A stretch of 33,878 nucleotides of DNA from Gallionella sp. (GTDB lineage: Bacteria; Pseudomonadota; Gammaproteobacteria; Burkholderiales; Gallionellaceae), in NCBI GenBank assembly GCA_013043965.1, contig JABEVF010000045.1, positions 1 through 33,878 on the forward strand. Direction: 5' to 3'. This document shows positions 22,676 through 31,026 of this stretch, one piece after another. The number at the start of each line of letters is the position of its first letter. Within the stretch, counting starts at the first letter, position 1. Below the pieces are notes generated by a model. It searched no databases, was not told the origin of the DNA, and was given only the letters and a program-made list of their open reading frames with translations. The translations under genes and the position numbers were made by a program.

Positions 22676-24367
22676 ATGACAATCCAGAAATACAGCAGTG
22701 CCGAATTAGCGCAAATGCCGTTGCGTTTCGCGCCCGATGTCGTGTTCATAGCCAATCCGGATGGACGCATCATCTTTGCGAATGACAACGCGCAACGGGT
22801 GCTCGGCTATAGTTTGCAAGAATTGCAGGCCATGACAATGCTGGATATCGCACCCGAAGACCGGCTGAAGGCCTATTGGCTGCAACAGGCACCAAACATC
22901 GCCGATGGCCAACAACATCTCGTCGAGATTCGCCTGATCACCAAAGCACGGCAACAACTCCCGATGGAATTGAGTATCGTGAAGATGCCCAACGGCCAGT
23001 TATACGGCGCGTGCCGCGACATCACGGAGCGCAAGCAAGCCGAGCGGCATATACACGAGCTGGCATTTTACGACCTGCTCACCAAGCTGCCCAACCGGCG
23101 TCTGCTGTTGGACAGACTGCGCCACGCATTGGCGGCAAGTGCGCACAGCAAACAGCACGGGGCGGTGTTGTTTTTGAATCTCGATCATTTCAAGGCGTTC
23201 AATAGCGACACCGGCGATTTGCTGTTGCACAAAATCGCCCGGCGTTTAACCGCCTCGATACAGGAAGGCGATACCGTTGCCTGTCTCGGTGGCGACGTGT
23301 TCGTGATCGTCATGGAGTCGCTGAGCGTCAATCTGAAGGAAGCGGCGGAACAGGCGAAACTGCTGGCGGAAAAAATGCGCTCCGCCGTGAACTATCCGCA
23401 TGTGCTCGACGGACAAACGCTACAGACCACCGCCAGCATCGGGATCGCCATGTTTCTCGGGCATAGAGAAACATCTGAAACCATATTGAAGCAAGCCAAA
23501 GCCGCGATGGAACAGGCCAAATCTGCGGGGCGCGATACCATAAACTTTTACAACCACGATATCCAGGACACGCTCAACAGGCGCAACAAACTCGTGCAAG
23601 AGTTGCGTCTGGCTATCGCGAGCCAGCAGTTCCAACTGCATTATCAGGTGCAAGTGGACAGCCGATACCGTGCCCTGGGGGCGGAAGTCTTATTGCGCTG
23701 GCAACATCCCGAACGGGGCCTGCTGGCTCCCGGAGAATATATTGCCCTGTGTGAAGATACCGGACTCATCATCTCGCTGGGGCTTTGGGTGCTTGAACAG
23801 GCTTGCCGGCAACTCGGCACCTGGCAGAACCATGCGCAGTTCCGCGATTTGACGCTGGCGGTCAATGTCAGCGCCAAACAGTTCCATCAGGCGGATTTCG
23901 TCACGCAGATACAGCGCGTATTGTTCGAAAGCGCGGTCAATCCGTCACAAATAAAACTCGAACTGACCGAAAGCAGCATGCTGGAAAATGTCGAAGACAC
24001 GATAGCCAAAATGCGCGAACTCAAGTTATTGGGCATACGTTTTTCCATGGATGATTTCGGCACAGGACATTCGTCCTTACAATATTTGAAACGTCTGCCA
24101 CTCGATCAAATTAAGATCGACCAATCGTTTGTGCACGACATCGCCAGCGATCCGAACGACGCGGTGATCGTAAAAGCCATCATTTCGATGTCGGAGGCAC
24201 TGGGCCTGCATGTGATCGCCGAAGGCGTGGAAACCGAGGAACAATTCAACTTTTTGAATGCGCATGGTTGCCATATGTTCCAGGGATATTTGTTCGGCGA
24301 ACCGCTGCCACTGGCCGAATTTGAAAAATCCCTGCATCGCCCCACCCCTGGAAGCACAAACCCATAG
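22676..24367 (+). CDS. PAS-GGDEF-EAL cyclic-di-GMP protein, probable phosphodiesterase
   Basis: A 563-residue cytoplasmic protein with no membrane segment. Residues ~10-125 are a PAS sensor ending ACRDITERKQAE. Residues ~128-295 are a GGDEF domain whose active-site loop reads GGDVF (205-209), so the catalytic Glu is replaced by Val, and diguanylate cyclase activity is unlikely. Residues ~310-555 are an EAL domain with metal and catalytic residues kept: E337 (EVL in place of EAL), NVSAKQF, ELTES, DD459-460 in DDFGTG, K480 and E516/E519 in EGVETEEQ. It is therefore probably a c-di-GMP phosphodiesterase with a regulatory GGDEF. It stands alone, converging on the CorA gene. Confidence 0.92.
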   Translation: MTIQKYSSAELAQMPLRFAPDVVFIANPDGRIIFANDNAQRVLGYSLQELQAMTMLDIAPEDRLKAYWLQQAPNIADGQQHLVEIRLITKARQQLPMELSIVKMPNGQLYGACRDITERKQAERHIHELAFYDLLTKLPNRRLLLDRLRHALAASAHSKQHGAVLFLNLDHFKAFNSDTGDLLLHKIARRLTASIQEGDTVACLGGDVFVIVMESLSVNLKEAAEQAKLLAEKMRSAVNYPHVLDGQTLQTTASIGIAMFLGHRETSETILKQAKAAMEQAKSAGRDTINFYNHDIQDTLNRRNKLVQELRLAIASQQFQLHYQVQVDSRYRALGAEVLLRWQHPERGLLAPGEYIALCEDTGLIISLGLWVLEQACRQLGTWQNHAQFRDLTLAVNVSAKQFHQADFVTQIQRVLFESAVNPSQIKLELTESSMLENVEDTIAKMRELKLLGIRFSMDDFGTGHSSLQYLKRLPLDQIKIDQSFVHDIASDPNDAVIVKAIISMSEALGLHVIAEGVETEEQFNFLNAHGCHMFQGYLFGEPLPLAEFEKSLHRPTPGSTNP

Positions 24368-24419
24368 CACTTCTCCCAATCGCCCGACACGGCTAGCGGC
24401 GATAACAGGTCAGACGTAT

Positions 24420-24440
24420 CACGGGCAACCTGCGCCCGTG
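24420..24440. terminator. Hairpin between convergent genes
   Basis: CACGGGC (24420-24426) and GCCCGTG (24434-24440) form a perfect 7-bp stem with a 7-nt loop in the 83-bp space between the GGDEF-EAL gene and the convergent CorA gene. There is no U-tract on either side, so function as a shared terminator is inferred from position. Confidence 0.35.
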
Positions 24441-24450
24441 GCGTTGTCGC

Positions 24451-25770
24451 TCACTTGGACTTCTCGCGCCGTTCAAAAAAGCGCAACAACAAGAATGTCA
24501 GCCAGCCAACGATGCCCAGCGCGACCGTAAACAGCCCGTAGGAAACGGGCCAAGCCACACCCTGTGTCATCATCGAGAACTCCGACATCCCCCCGATACC
24601 GGCCAGGACATTGAGCGGCATAAAAACGACACTCAAGACGGTCAAACGCTTGACGTTTTTGTTCTGATTATTGTTGATGAAACCGACCGTGGCATCCATC
24701 AGGAAGTTGATCTTATCGAAGATAAATGAAGTATGCCCATCCAGGGAGTCAATATCACGCAAGATCTGCTGCGCATCCTCCGACTGCTGCTTGGTCAGGA
24801 ACTTGCTGCGCATCAGGAACGAAACCGCCCGGCGGGTATCCAGCACATTCCTGCGTATCAAACCGTTCAGATCTTCCTCATGGGCGATGGCCGTCAGGGT
24901 ATCGTCGGCTTGCTCGCCGATCTTGTTGTTGCTGAGCACTTGTTTGCTCACCACCCTCAGCCCCTGGTAAACATCCTCCAGCGCATCGGCCGAGTATTCG
25001 GCATCGGCGGCATAAAGATCCAGCAACACATCCCGCGAATCGAGCACGTAGTTCGGCTGCATCAGCGCACGCAGGCGCTGCAGACGAAACACCGGCAAAT
25101 CGACCTTGCGTAGCGAGAACAGGGTCTCCTGATACAACACGAATGCGACCGGGACGCTGCGCGACACATCCTCTTTGTCGAGCAAGAAGTCGGAGCGCAA
25201 ATGCACTGCGCCACTGTCCTCGACGTAGAACCTCGCGCTCGACTCAAGGTCGTTCAGCTTATCCGGATCGGGCATCTCCACCCCGAAGACCGAGCCTACC
25301 CAGATACGTTCCTCGAACGTCGGGTTGACCATATCTATCCAAACTGGCTTGACCTTGATCAAGTCCTCTCTGGTACCGACCACGACCTCGCGCAAACGCC
25401 CCTCATGCAGCTCAAAAGCCTTGATGCTGGTTCTCTCATTCTTGTATTCGCGCTTTCCCAAAGCCTGAAGAACCGTGATCGGGACATCGCGCAGAATCAG
25501 CTCCTTTCTCTGATCATTGATCTGATCCCATACGAACAACTGATCTTCCGGCAACAACTCTTCCAGTATTTTCGCGACCTCCCCCGGTGGAATCTCGTTA
25601 AGCATCTGTTGCAATTTCGCGAGATTCTGCTTGCGCACCAATGACTCCACCAGATCATGGCGGGGCATATCCTGCTTATGGACAAAATCCTCGACGAGCC
25701 TGTGCTTTTTTATCAGATTCAGCACCGCCTGCCGACTGGTCTGGTGCTCGGCAATCGTATCGTTGGTCAT
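24451..25770 (-). CDS. CorA-family divalent cation transporter with MgtE_N-like N-terminus
   Basis: A 439-residue inner-membrane channel of the CorA superfamily. Residues ~38-105 (LVESLVRKQNLAKLQQMLNEI..., PPGEVAKILEELLPEDQ) resemble the MgtE N-terminal superhelical domain. A CorA-type cytoplasmic funnel follows (~110-370), with the long stalk helix ending NNNQNKNVKRLTVLSVVFMP. Two C-terminal membrane segments (~374-392 and ~407-430) flank a GGMSEFS loop in place of the classical GMN; this variant is usual for a CorA subgroup. It should conduct Mg2+ or another divalent metal. It is transcribed divergently from mgtE across 122 bp, which is unusual pairing of two unrelated transporter folds for the same kind of ion. 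Confidence 0.85.
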   Translation of the reverse strand: MTNDTIAEHQTSRQAVLNLIKKHRLVEDFVHKQDMPRHDLVESLVRKQNLAKLQQMLNEIPPGEVAKILEELLPEDQLFVWDQINDQRKELILRDVPITVLQALGKREYKNERTSIKAFELHEGRLREVVVGTREDLIKVKPVWIDMVNPTFEERIWVGSVFGVEMPDPDKLNDLESSARFYVEDSGAVHLRSDFLLDKEDVSRSVPVAFVLYQETLFSLRKVDLPVFRLQRLRALMQPNYVLDSRDVLLDLYAADAEYSADALEDVYQGLRVVSKQVLSNNKIGEQADDTLTAIAHEEDLNGLIRRNVLDTRRAVSFLMRSKFLTKQQSEDAQQILRDIDSLDGHTSFIFDKINFLMDATVGFINNNQNKNVKRLTVLSVVFMPLNVLAGIGGMSEFSMMTQGVAWPVSYGLFTVALGIVGWLTFLLLRFFERREKSK

Positions 25771-25805
25771 GGCGAAAGTACCTCGCAGTCAGAAGTGAAA
25801 TTATC

Positions 25806-25830
25806 GGCGGATTATAAGTTACCATCCGCC
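25806..25830. promoter_or_regulatory. Dyad and -10 boxes between divergent Mg transporters
   Basis: GGCGGAT (25806-25812) and ATCCGCC (25824-25830) form a perfect 7-bp inverted repeat spaced by 11 bp. A minus-strand -10 box TATAAT (25811-25816 read in reverse) overlaps the left arm, with a GCGACA-like -35 about 18 bp upstream, directed to the CorA gene. A plus-strand TATAAT at 25853-25858, 35 bp before mgtE, has no clear -35. A regulator binding the dyad could control the CorA gene directly. Confidence 0.4.
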
Positions 25831-25892
25831 AACTTGTCGCTCTGTTAGCCACTATAATCCTGGTTGCCGAAAAACCAGCAAGGCCGCACGCC

Positions 25893-27263
25893 ATGAAAGA
25901 ATCCGATCATAGACCTCGCCACACAAGGAACATGCAGGCATCGTTGCCGCTGATTGACGGTTTGTTGCACCCACAACACCCGTCCACGCTACGCGCCATG
26001 CTGGATGACATGCATCCCGCCGACATCGCCGGCATCCTCGGAGACTTGCCGCTAGATCAGCGGCTACAGGTTTGGGCGCTGGTCAGGCCCGAGCATGAGG
26101 GCGAGATTCTGCTCGCCGTGCCGGATGCGGTGCGCGATTCGCTGATCGCGGGGATGGAGCGTCAAGCGTTAGGCGCGGCAGTGCGGCGGCTCGACATCGA
26201 CAAGCTCGCCGGCCTGGCCCCTAACTTGCCGCAGGGCGTGATTCGCGATGTGTTCAAATCGCTCTCCATCGAAGACCGTGAACGGTTGCGCTCGGCCATG
26301 TCGTACAGCAAGGGATCGGTCGGCGCGCTGATGGATTTCAACATGATCCCGATCCGCGACAATGTCTCGCTGGGCGTGGTGTCGCGCTATCTGCGCCGCT
26401 TCGATGAGCTACCGGACCATACCGATCAGATTTTCGTCGTGGACAGAGATGACCGATTGATAGGCGTGCTGCCACTCAATCGCATCGTCATCAACGGGCC
26501 GGAAGCCATGGTCGGCACACTCATGCTGACCGATACGATCCGGCTGCATCCAGAAGAAAAAGCCGATCAGACGGCACAGACGTTCGGGCGTTACGATCTG
26601 GTGTCGGCTCCGGTCGTGGATGAAGACGGCAAACTAGTCGGGCGCGTAACGATGAACGCGGTGCTGGACTATATGCGCACCGAATCGGAAAACGATTTGC
26701 TGACACAGGCGGGTCTGCTGAAAGGGGAAGACATCTTCGCGTCGGCATGGGAAAGCGCGAAAAACCGCTGGGTGTGGCTGGCACTGAATCTATGCGCCGC
26801 ATTCTTTGCCTCGCGCGTCATCGGCACCTTTGAGGCCAGCATCGAAAAATTCGTCGCGCTCGCGACCCTGATGCCCATCGTCGCTGGCATCGCCGGCAAC
26901 TCCGCCAGTCAAACCACCGCCATCATCCGGTCGCTGGCGCTCGACCGGATCACTCGGGCGAGCGCCACCCGTGTGCTGATCAAAGAACTGTCCATCAGCG
27001 GCTTGAACGGCTTGGCGTGGGGCGGGGTGGCGGGCTTGTTCGCCTACTACCTGTATCACAGCTTCACGCTGGGCTTGGTGATGGTGAGTGCGATGTCGCT
27101 CAATCTGATGGTAGGCGCGCTGGCCGGGTTGCTCATCCCGGTGACCATGCACAAACTCGGACGCGATCCCGGCATCGGCTCCAACGTGCTGCTCACCGCC
27201 ATCACCAACAGCGGCGGTTTCTTTATTTTTCTGGGATTGGCGACAGTCTTTCTAAGTCCTTAG
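25893..27263 (+). CDS. mgtE: MgtE-family magnesium transporter
   Basis: A 456-residue Mg2+ channel with the standard architecture: an N-terminal superhelical domain (~30-135; repeats of HPADIAGILGDLP type), two CBS domains (~140-265; seen as IFVVDRDDRLIGVLPLNRI and APVVDEDGKLVGRVT), a plug helix and five membrane segments (~295-455). The pore signature LMPIVAGIAGNSASQTTAIIR is intact, as is the final NVLLTAITNSGGFFIFLGLA. The CBS region senses cytoplasmic Mg2+ and closes the channel when it is high. It is single-gene on the plus strand and divergent from the CorA-like gene. Confidence 0.94.
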   Translation: MKESDHRPRHTRNMQASLPLIDGLLHPQHPSTLRAMLDDMHPADIAGILGDLPLDQRLQVWALVRPEHEGEILLAVPDAVRDSLIAGMERQALGAAVRRLDIDKLAGLAPNLPQGVIRDVFKSLSIEDRERLRSAMSYSKGSVGALMDFNMIPIRDNVSLGVVSRYLRRFDELPDHTDQIFVVDRDDRLIGVLPLNRIVINGPEAMVGTLMLTDTIRLHPEEKADQTAQTFGRYDLVSAPVVDEDGKLVGRVTMNAVLDYMRTESENDLLTQAGLLKGEDIFASAWESAKNRWVWLALNLCAAFFASRVIGTFEASIEKFVALATLMPIVAGIAGNSASQTTAIIRSLALDRITRASATRVLIKELSISGLNGLAWGGVAGLFAYYLYHSFTLGLVMVSAMSLNLMVGALAGLLIPVTMHKLGRDPGIGSNVLLTAITNSGGFFIFLGLATVFLSP

Positions 27264-27407
27264 GTCTGGCTTGGAAGGCGCCCCGCCTGCACCCGGGCGC
27301 TCTCTGACCCCGAGCGTCCCAGCTTTTAAGGTGGCAGGTAGCGGAATCCATGAATGCGCGGCCCGAGGCCGCAATAAACCCTTGCTCCCGCCGCCACTGT
27401 CGCTGCT

Positions 27408-27438
27408 GGTACAATCCGGTCGCGGCCCGGATTGTACC
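27408..27438. promoter_or_regulatory. Perfect 12-bp inverted repeat upstream of the sensor-kinase operon
   Basis: In the 308-bp gap 27264-27571, GGTACAATCCGG (27408-27419) and CCGGATTGTACC (27427-27438) pair perfectly around a 7-nt loop. It lies about 145 bp after mgtE and 134 bp before the kinase ATG, without a T-run. It could be a regulator site, a transcribed hairpin or a small repeat. Apart from this I see only GC-rich sequence with no gene in the gap. Confidence 0.45.
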
Positions 27439-27571
27439 GGCCGAGGGCGCAGTCTTCGTGCTAACCCGGCGACTCGTGATACCGGCTTTTACACGCCTTT
27501 GATGACCCGTCACCGCGCAGGATGCGGACCGATTTATCGGGCAAATATCCGCGGCGAGAAACAGGAATGAA

Positions 27572-29077
27572 ATGAGCACACGCACAGAGCCCACAAAATT
27601 GAACGACGAGCCTGGCCACACTATCCCAAGACTGTTGCGGCACTACCCGAAGTCATTTCTGAAGCTGATTCTTGTCGGTTTTCTGCTTGCCGCCTTACCG
27701 CTGATTTTCGCGCTCATCTACAGTGCGGTGTCGATAGATCGGCTGGCAAATCAAAGCCGGGAAACCGTATACCAGGCCGAGCAGATCGCGCACGGGAGCC
27801 GTGTCCTAGTAAATGAAGTCTCGGCGATGGAGCGCAGCGTCCGATTGTCACTGATCCTTGGTGACGCATCCTTGCTCAAGGGTTATTTTCAGGCACACAC
27901 AAAATTCGAAAGTACGGCAGAGAACCTTGCGACCTTGTCTTTGAGTGCCGACCAGAAGCTGTTGCTGAACAGCCTGAGCGCATCGGAGCGCACGATCTTT
28001 CAGCAGGTGGAAAGCGCGCGTCAATCGCCCAAAGAGCTGAACAAATGGGTGGGCGACTTCATCCCCTTGCTGGATGCGGCGCGGAACTTCCTGGCCCAGG
28101 GTTTTGTGCCGATCGAGCGTGAGGTGAACGCGATGCAGGAAATGGCTGGGCGGGCGCGCCAGATCGTCATTTGGCAGCTGCTCGCGCTGATACCGTTCGC
28201 CGTTCTGTTGGCATTGGGTTTTTCCGTGCTGATAGCCCGTCCCATCCGCCAAATAGACGAAGCCATCCGGCACATGGGGCAAGGCGAGCTATCGCAGACT
28301 GTGACCGTAGAAGGCCCCCAAGATTTAAGGCGGCTCGGGGGCCGGCTGGACTGGATGCGCCGCCGCTTGCTGGAGCTGGAAGAACAAAAAATCAGATTCC
28401 TGCGGCATATTTCGCACGAACTCAAAACCCCTCTCACCTCGATTCGGGAAGGCGCAGACCTGCTGGTGGAAGGCGTGATCGGCGAACTGAACCCGGAGCA
28501 GAAGCACGTGGCGAAGATACTCCTCGGCAACAGTGTACAATTGCAGGTGCACATCGAAGACCTACTGAACTACAGTGCGCTTCAAACCGAAAAATCCATA
28601 CTGGTCGGGCATAAAGTGGAACTCCGGCCGATTCTGGACAAAGTCTTGCAGGATCAACATCTCGCCATCAGGAACAAGGGGCTGCGAGTCGACTTGGCTT
28701 GCGCGGACTTGACGATTGAGTGCGACGAACAAAAAATCAGGATCATCGTGGACAATATCTTATCCAATGCAGTGAAATTTTCCCCCCTCAATGGCCACAT
28801 CAATATCCGCGCCAGCCAAGTAAACGAGCATATCCAGCTGGATATGCTCGATGCAGGGCCAGGCGTGGCCCCGAGCGACCGGGATAAAATATTCGACGCG
28901 TTCTACCAGGGCCACAGAACGCCTCAGGGCCACATCAAGGGAACCGGGCTAGGCTTGTCCATCGCGCGCGAGTACGCGCTCGAACATGGGGGAATACTCG
29001 AGCTTGTCGAGCACGCGGGCACGGGCGCACACTTTCGATTGACATTGCCCGCCAACCATACATCGAGTGCCGCATGA
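27572..29077 (+). CDS. Sensor histidine kinase, QseE/GlrK-like
   Basis: A 501-residue membrane histidine kinase. One membrane segment at ~29-52, a ~145-residue helical periplasmic sensor, a second segment at ~198-222, a HAMP linker, then the phosphoacceptor HISHELKTPL with H282, the N box NILSNAVKF, DAGPGV and GTGLGLS of the ATPase domain. AGGA lies shortly before the ATG. The next gene encodes a lipoprotein overlapping by ATGA and the third a sigma-54-dependent regulator; this order (kinase, lipoprotein, regulator) is that of qseE-qseG-glrR in enterobacteria. It is presumed to phosphorylate that regulator. The signal is unknown. Confidence 0.9.
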   Translation: MSTRTEPTKLNDEPGHTIPRLLRHYPKSFLKLILVGFLLAALPLIFALIYSAVSIDRLANQSRETVYQAEQIAHGSRVLVNEVSAMERSVRLSLILGDASLLKGYFQAHTKFESTAENLATLSLSADQKLLLNSLSASERTIFQQVESARQSPKELNKWVGDFIPLLDAARNFLAQGFVPIEREVNAMQEMAGRARQIVIWQLLALIPFAVLLALGFSVLIARPIRQIDEAIRHMGQGELSQTVTVEGPQDLRRLGGRLDWMRRRLLELEEQKIRFLRHISHELKTPLTSIREGADLLVEGVIGELNPEQKHVAKILLGNSVQLQVHIEDLLNYSALQTEKSILVGHKVELRPILDKVLQDQHLAIRNKGLRVDLACADLTIECDEQKIRIIVDNILSNAVKFSPLNGHINIRASQVNEHIQLDMLDAGPGVAPSDRDKIFDAFYQGHRTPQGHIKGTGLGLSIAREYALEHGGILELVEHAGTGAHFRLTLPANHTSSAA

Positions 29078-29616
29078 GTGCTCTCCCCCGGCACTTCCTG
29101 GTTCTGCCAGCCATGATGGTGGCCGTGTTGCTCAGCGCATGTTCGAGCATCGCGGATCGGCCGCACCAGGCCTGCGTGGACATGCCGGTGCTGACTGGCA
29201 CCAGCCGGACGGCGGAGATCATGCGGAATTACGATATCCTGGGCAAACAGCCCCCGACGGAGATTGCCAAGGAATATGCAGCGGCCTTGCAGGACTTCTC
29301 GACGACCAGGAGCGACTCGAACCGGCTCAGAGTCGCGATGTTGCTTGCGCTGCCCGACACCCCTTTTCACGACACTGCAACCGCGCTCAACCTACTCAAC
29401 GACTGGCCACAAGACGAGGCCGCCCCCCCTTCGGCCCTGCGTGGTTTTGCCCGCCTGTTAAGTGTGCTGCTGCAGCAGCAGCAACAATCGAACAACGCGT
29501 TGAATGAGATGGAGCAGAAAATCAAAGAAGAGCAAAAACGTGCCGATGCCCTTCAAGAAAAAATAGATGCCGTCAAAAATATGGAAAAAAACCTGATGGA
29601 CCGGAATAAGCAATGA
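29074..29616 (+). CDS. QseG-like outer-membrane lipoprotein
   Basis: A 180-residue lipoprotein with a clear lipobox, LLSAC, lipidated at C23. The body is helical, with a Gln-rich stretch from CAG/CAA codons (near residues 133-138), followed by a coiled coil (NALNEMEQKIKEEQKRADAL onward) to the end. The ATG overlaps the kinase stop by ATGA, so the two are co-translated. Its location between kinase and response regulator matches QseG, which in enterobacteria modulates the QseE/GlrK kinase. Sequence similarity to QseG is not obvious by eye; the call rests on position and lipoprotein/coiled-coil form. Confidence 0.7.
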   Translation: MSALPRHFLVLPAMMVAVLLSACSSIADRPHQACVDMPVLTGTSRTAEIMRNYDILGKQPPTEIAKEYAAALQDFSTTRSDSNRLRVAMLLALPDTPFHDTATALNLLNDWPQDEAAPPSALRGFARLLSVLLQQQQQSNNALNEMEQKIKEEQKRADALQEKIDAVKNMEKNLMDRNKQ

Positions 29617-29631
29617 GCGTGCGATAAGAAA

Positions 29632-30993
29632 ATGAGCGAACCCCGCCACAATATTCTGATCGTGGATGATGACACGGATCTGTTGCAGCTTCTCTCTATC
29701 CGCCTCACCGCTGCAGGCTTCTACGTTGAAACTGCCGAGTGCGCCGAGGCCGCGCTCAACCGTTTGGACGTGACGCACCCACATCTGGTGATCACGGATA
29801 TGCAGATGAGCGGTATGGACGGCATGGCCCTGTTCGAACGCATCCATCAGACCACACCGACCCTGCCGGTCATTATCCTGACAGCTCACGGCACGATCCC
29901 GGATGCGGTTGCCGCGACGCAGCGGGGGGTATTCGGGTACTTGACCAAGCCCTTCGACAGCAAGGCCCTGATGGATCAGATCGCCCGCGCGCTCAGGCTG
30001 CATGTGGGCATCGCACCTCAAAACGAAGCGCTGCGATCTGCCTGGCGCAAGGGTATCGTCACTCAAAGTGCCACGATGGAAAACCTCCTCACAAAAGCCA
30101 AACTCGTCGCGGAGAGTGATGCCAGCGTGCTTATCCACGGCGCAAGCGGTGCGGGGAAAGAGCTGTTCGCCCGCGCCATCCACAACGCAAGCCGGCGCAA
30201 ACACCATCTTTTTGTGGACATCAATTGCGCGGCCATCCCGGAACAATTGCTTGAGTCCGAACTCTTCGGGCACACCAAGGGCGCGTTCACCGGCGCGGTC
30301 AGGGATCACAAAGGCCTGTTTCAGATAGCGGAAGGAGGAACGATCTTCCTCGATGAGGTCGGCGATATGCCGCTTCCGCTCCAAGCCAAGCTATTGCGTG
30401 TCCTCCAGGAAAGACAGGTGCGACCTATCGGTTCCAGCCAGGCGATCCGCTTGGATGTGCGCGTTATCTCTGCGACCCACCGCGACCTGAAAGCGGAAAT
30501 TGCCGCCGGCAACTTCCGCGAGGATATCTACTACCGCCTCAACGTGGTGGAACTGGCAATCCCGTCCTTGTCCCAGCGGCGCGAGGACATCCCCTTGTTG
30601 GCCAACCATTTTCTAGCATCGCTGGTCGAAAAATATCACAAGAACATTAACGGGTTTTCCACAGATGCGATGGAAATGCTAGTCAGCGCGTCCTGGCCGG
30701 GCAACGTGCGCCAGCTGTTGAACGTGGTCGAACAAAGTGTCGCCCTGTGCACGACACCGCTGATTTCGTCAGCACTGGTGCAAGGTGCGATACACAAAGA
30801 GGAAGAGCACCTGGTTTCGTTCGAAGAAGCCAGAAGACGCTTCGAAAGGGATTATCTGGTTCGTATCCTGAAAATCACGGCTGGGAACGTGACTCAGGCC
30901 GCACAATTGTCCAAGCGAAACCGCACCGAATTTTACAAGCTGCTCCAGAGACACCAACTCACCCCGGCCGCATTCAAACTGCCACCAAACTGA
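29632..30993 (+). CDS. Sigma-54-dependent response regulator, GlrR-like
   Basis: A 453-residue NtrC-family activator. The receiver domain (1-120) has the phosphoacceptor D56 in LVITDMQM, with T84 and K106 conserved. The AAA+ domain (~145-375) has Walker A GASGAGKE (170-177), the sigma-54 contact loop GAFTGA (217-222) and Walker B IFLDEVGD. The C-terminal domain (~405-450) is a Fis-type helix-turn-helix (AGNVTQAAQLSKRNRTEFYKLL). It should open sigma-54 promoters when phosphorylated by the upstream kinase. It follows the lipoprotein by 15 bp and ends the operon. GlrR/QseF is the nearest named type; its targets here are unknown. Confidence 0.92.
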   Translation: MSEPRHNILIVDDDTDLLQLLSIRLTAAGFYVETAECAEAALNRLDVTHPHLVITDMQMSGMDGMALFERIHQTTPTLPVIILTAHGTIPDAVAATQRGVFGYLTKPFDSKALMDQIARALRLHVGIAPQNEALRSAWRKGIVTQSATMENLLTKAKLVAESDASVLIHGASGAGKELFARAIHNASRRKHHLFVDINCAAIPEQLLESELFGHTKGAFTGAVRDHKGLFQIAEGGTIFLDEVGDMPLPLQAKLLRVLQERQVRPIGSSQAIRLDVRVISATHRDLKAEIAAGNFREDIYYRLNVVELAIPSLSQRREDIPLLANHFLASLVEKYHKNINGFSTDAMEMLVSASWPGNVRQLLNVVEQSVALCTTPLISSALVQGAIHKEEEHLVSFEEARRRFERDYLVRILKITAGNVTQAAQLSKRNRTEFYKLLQRHQLTPAAFKLPPN

Positions 30994-31026
30994 CAGCACG
31001 TCATCCGTCTTCCCGGTGGACGGCTC

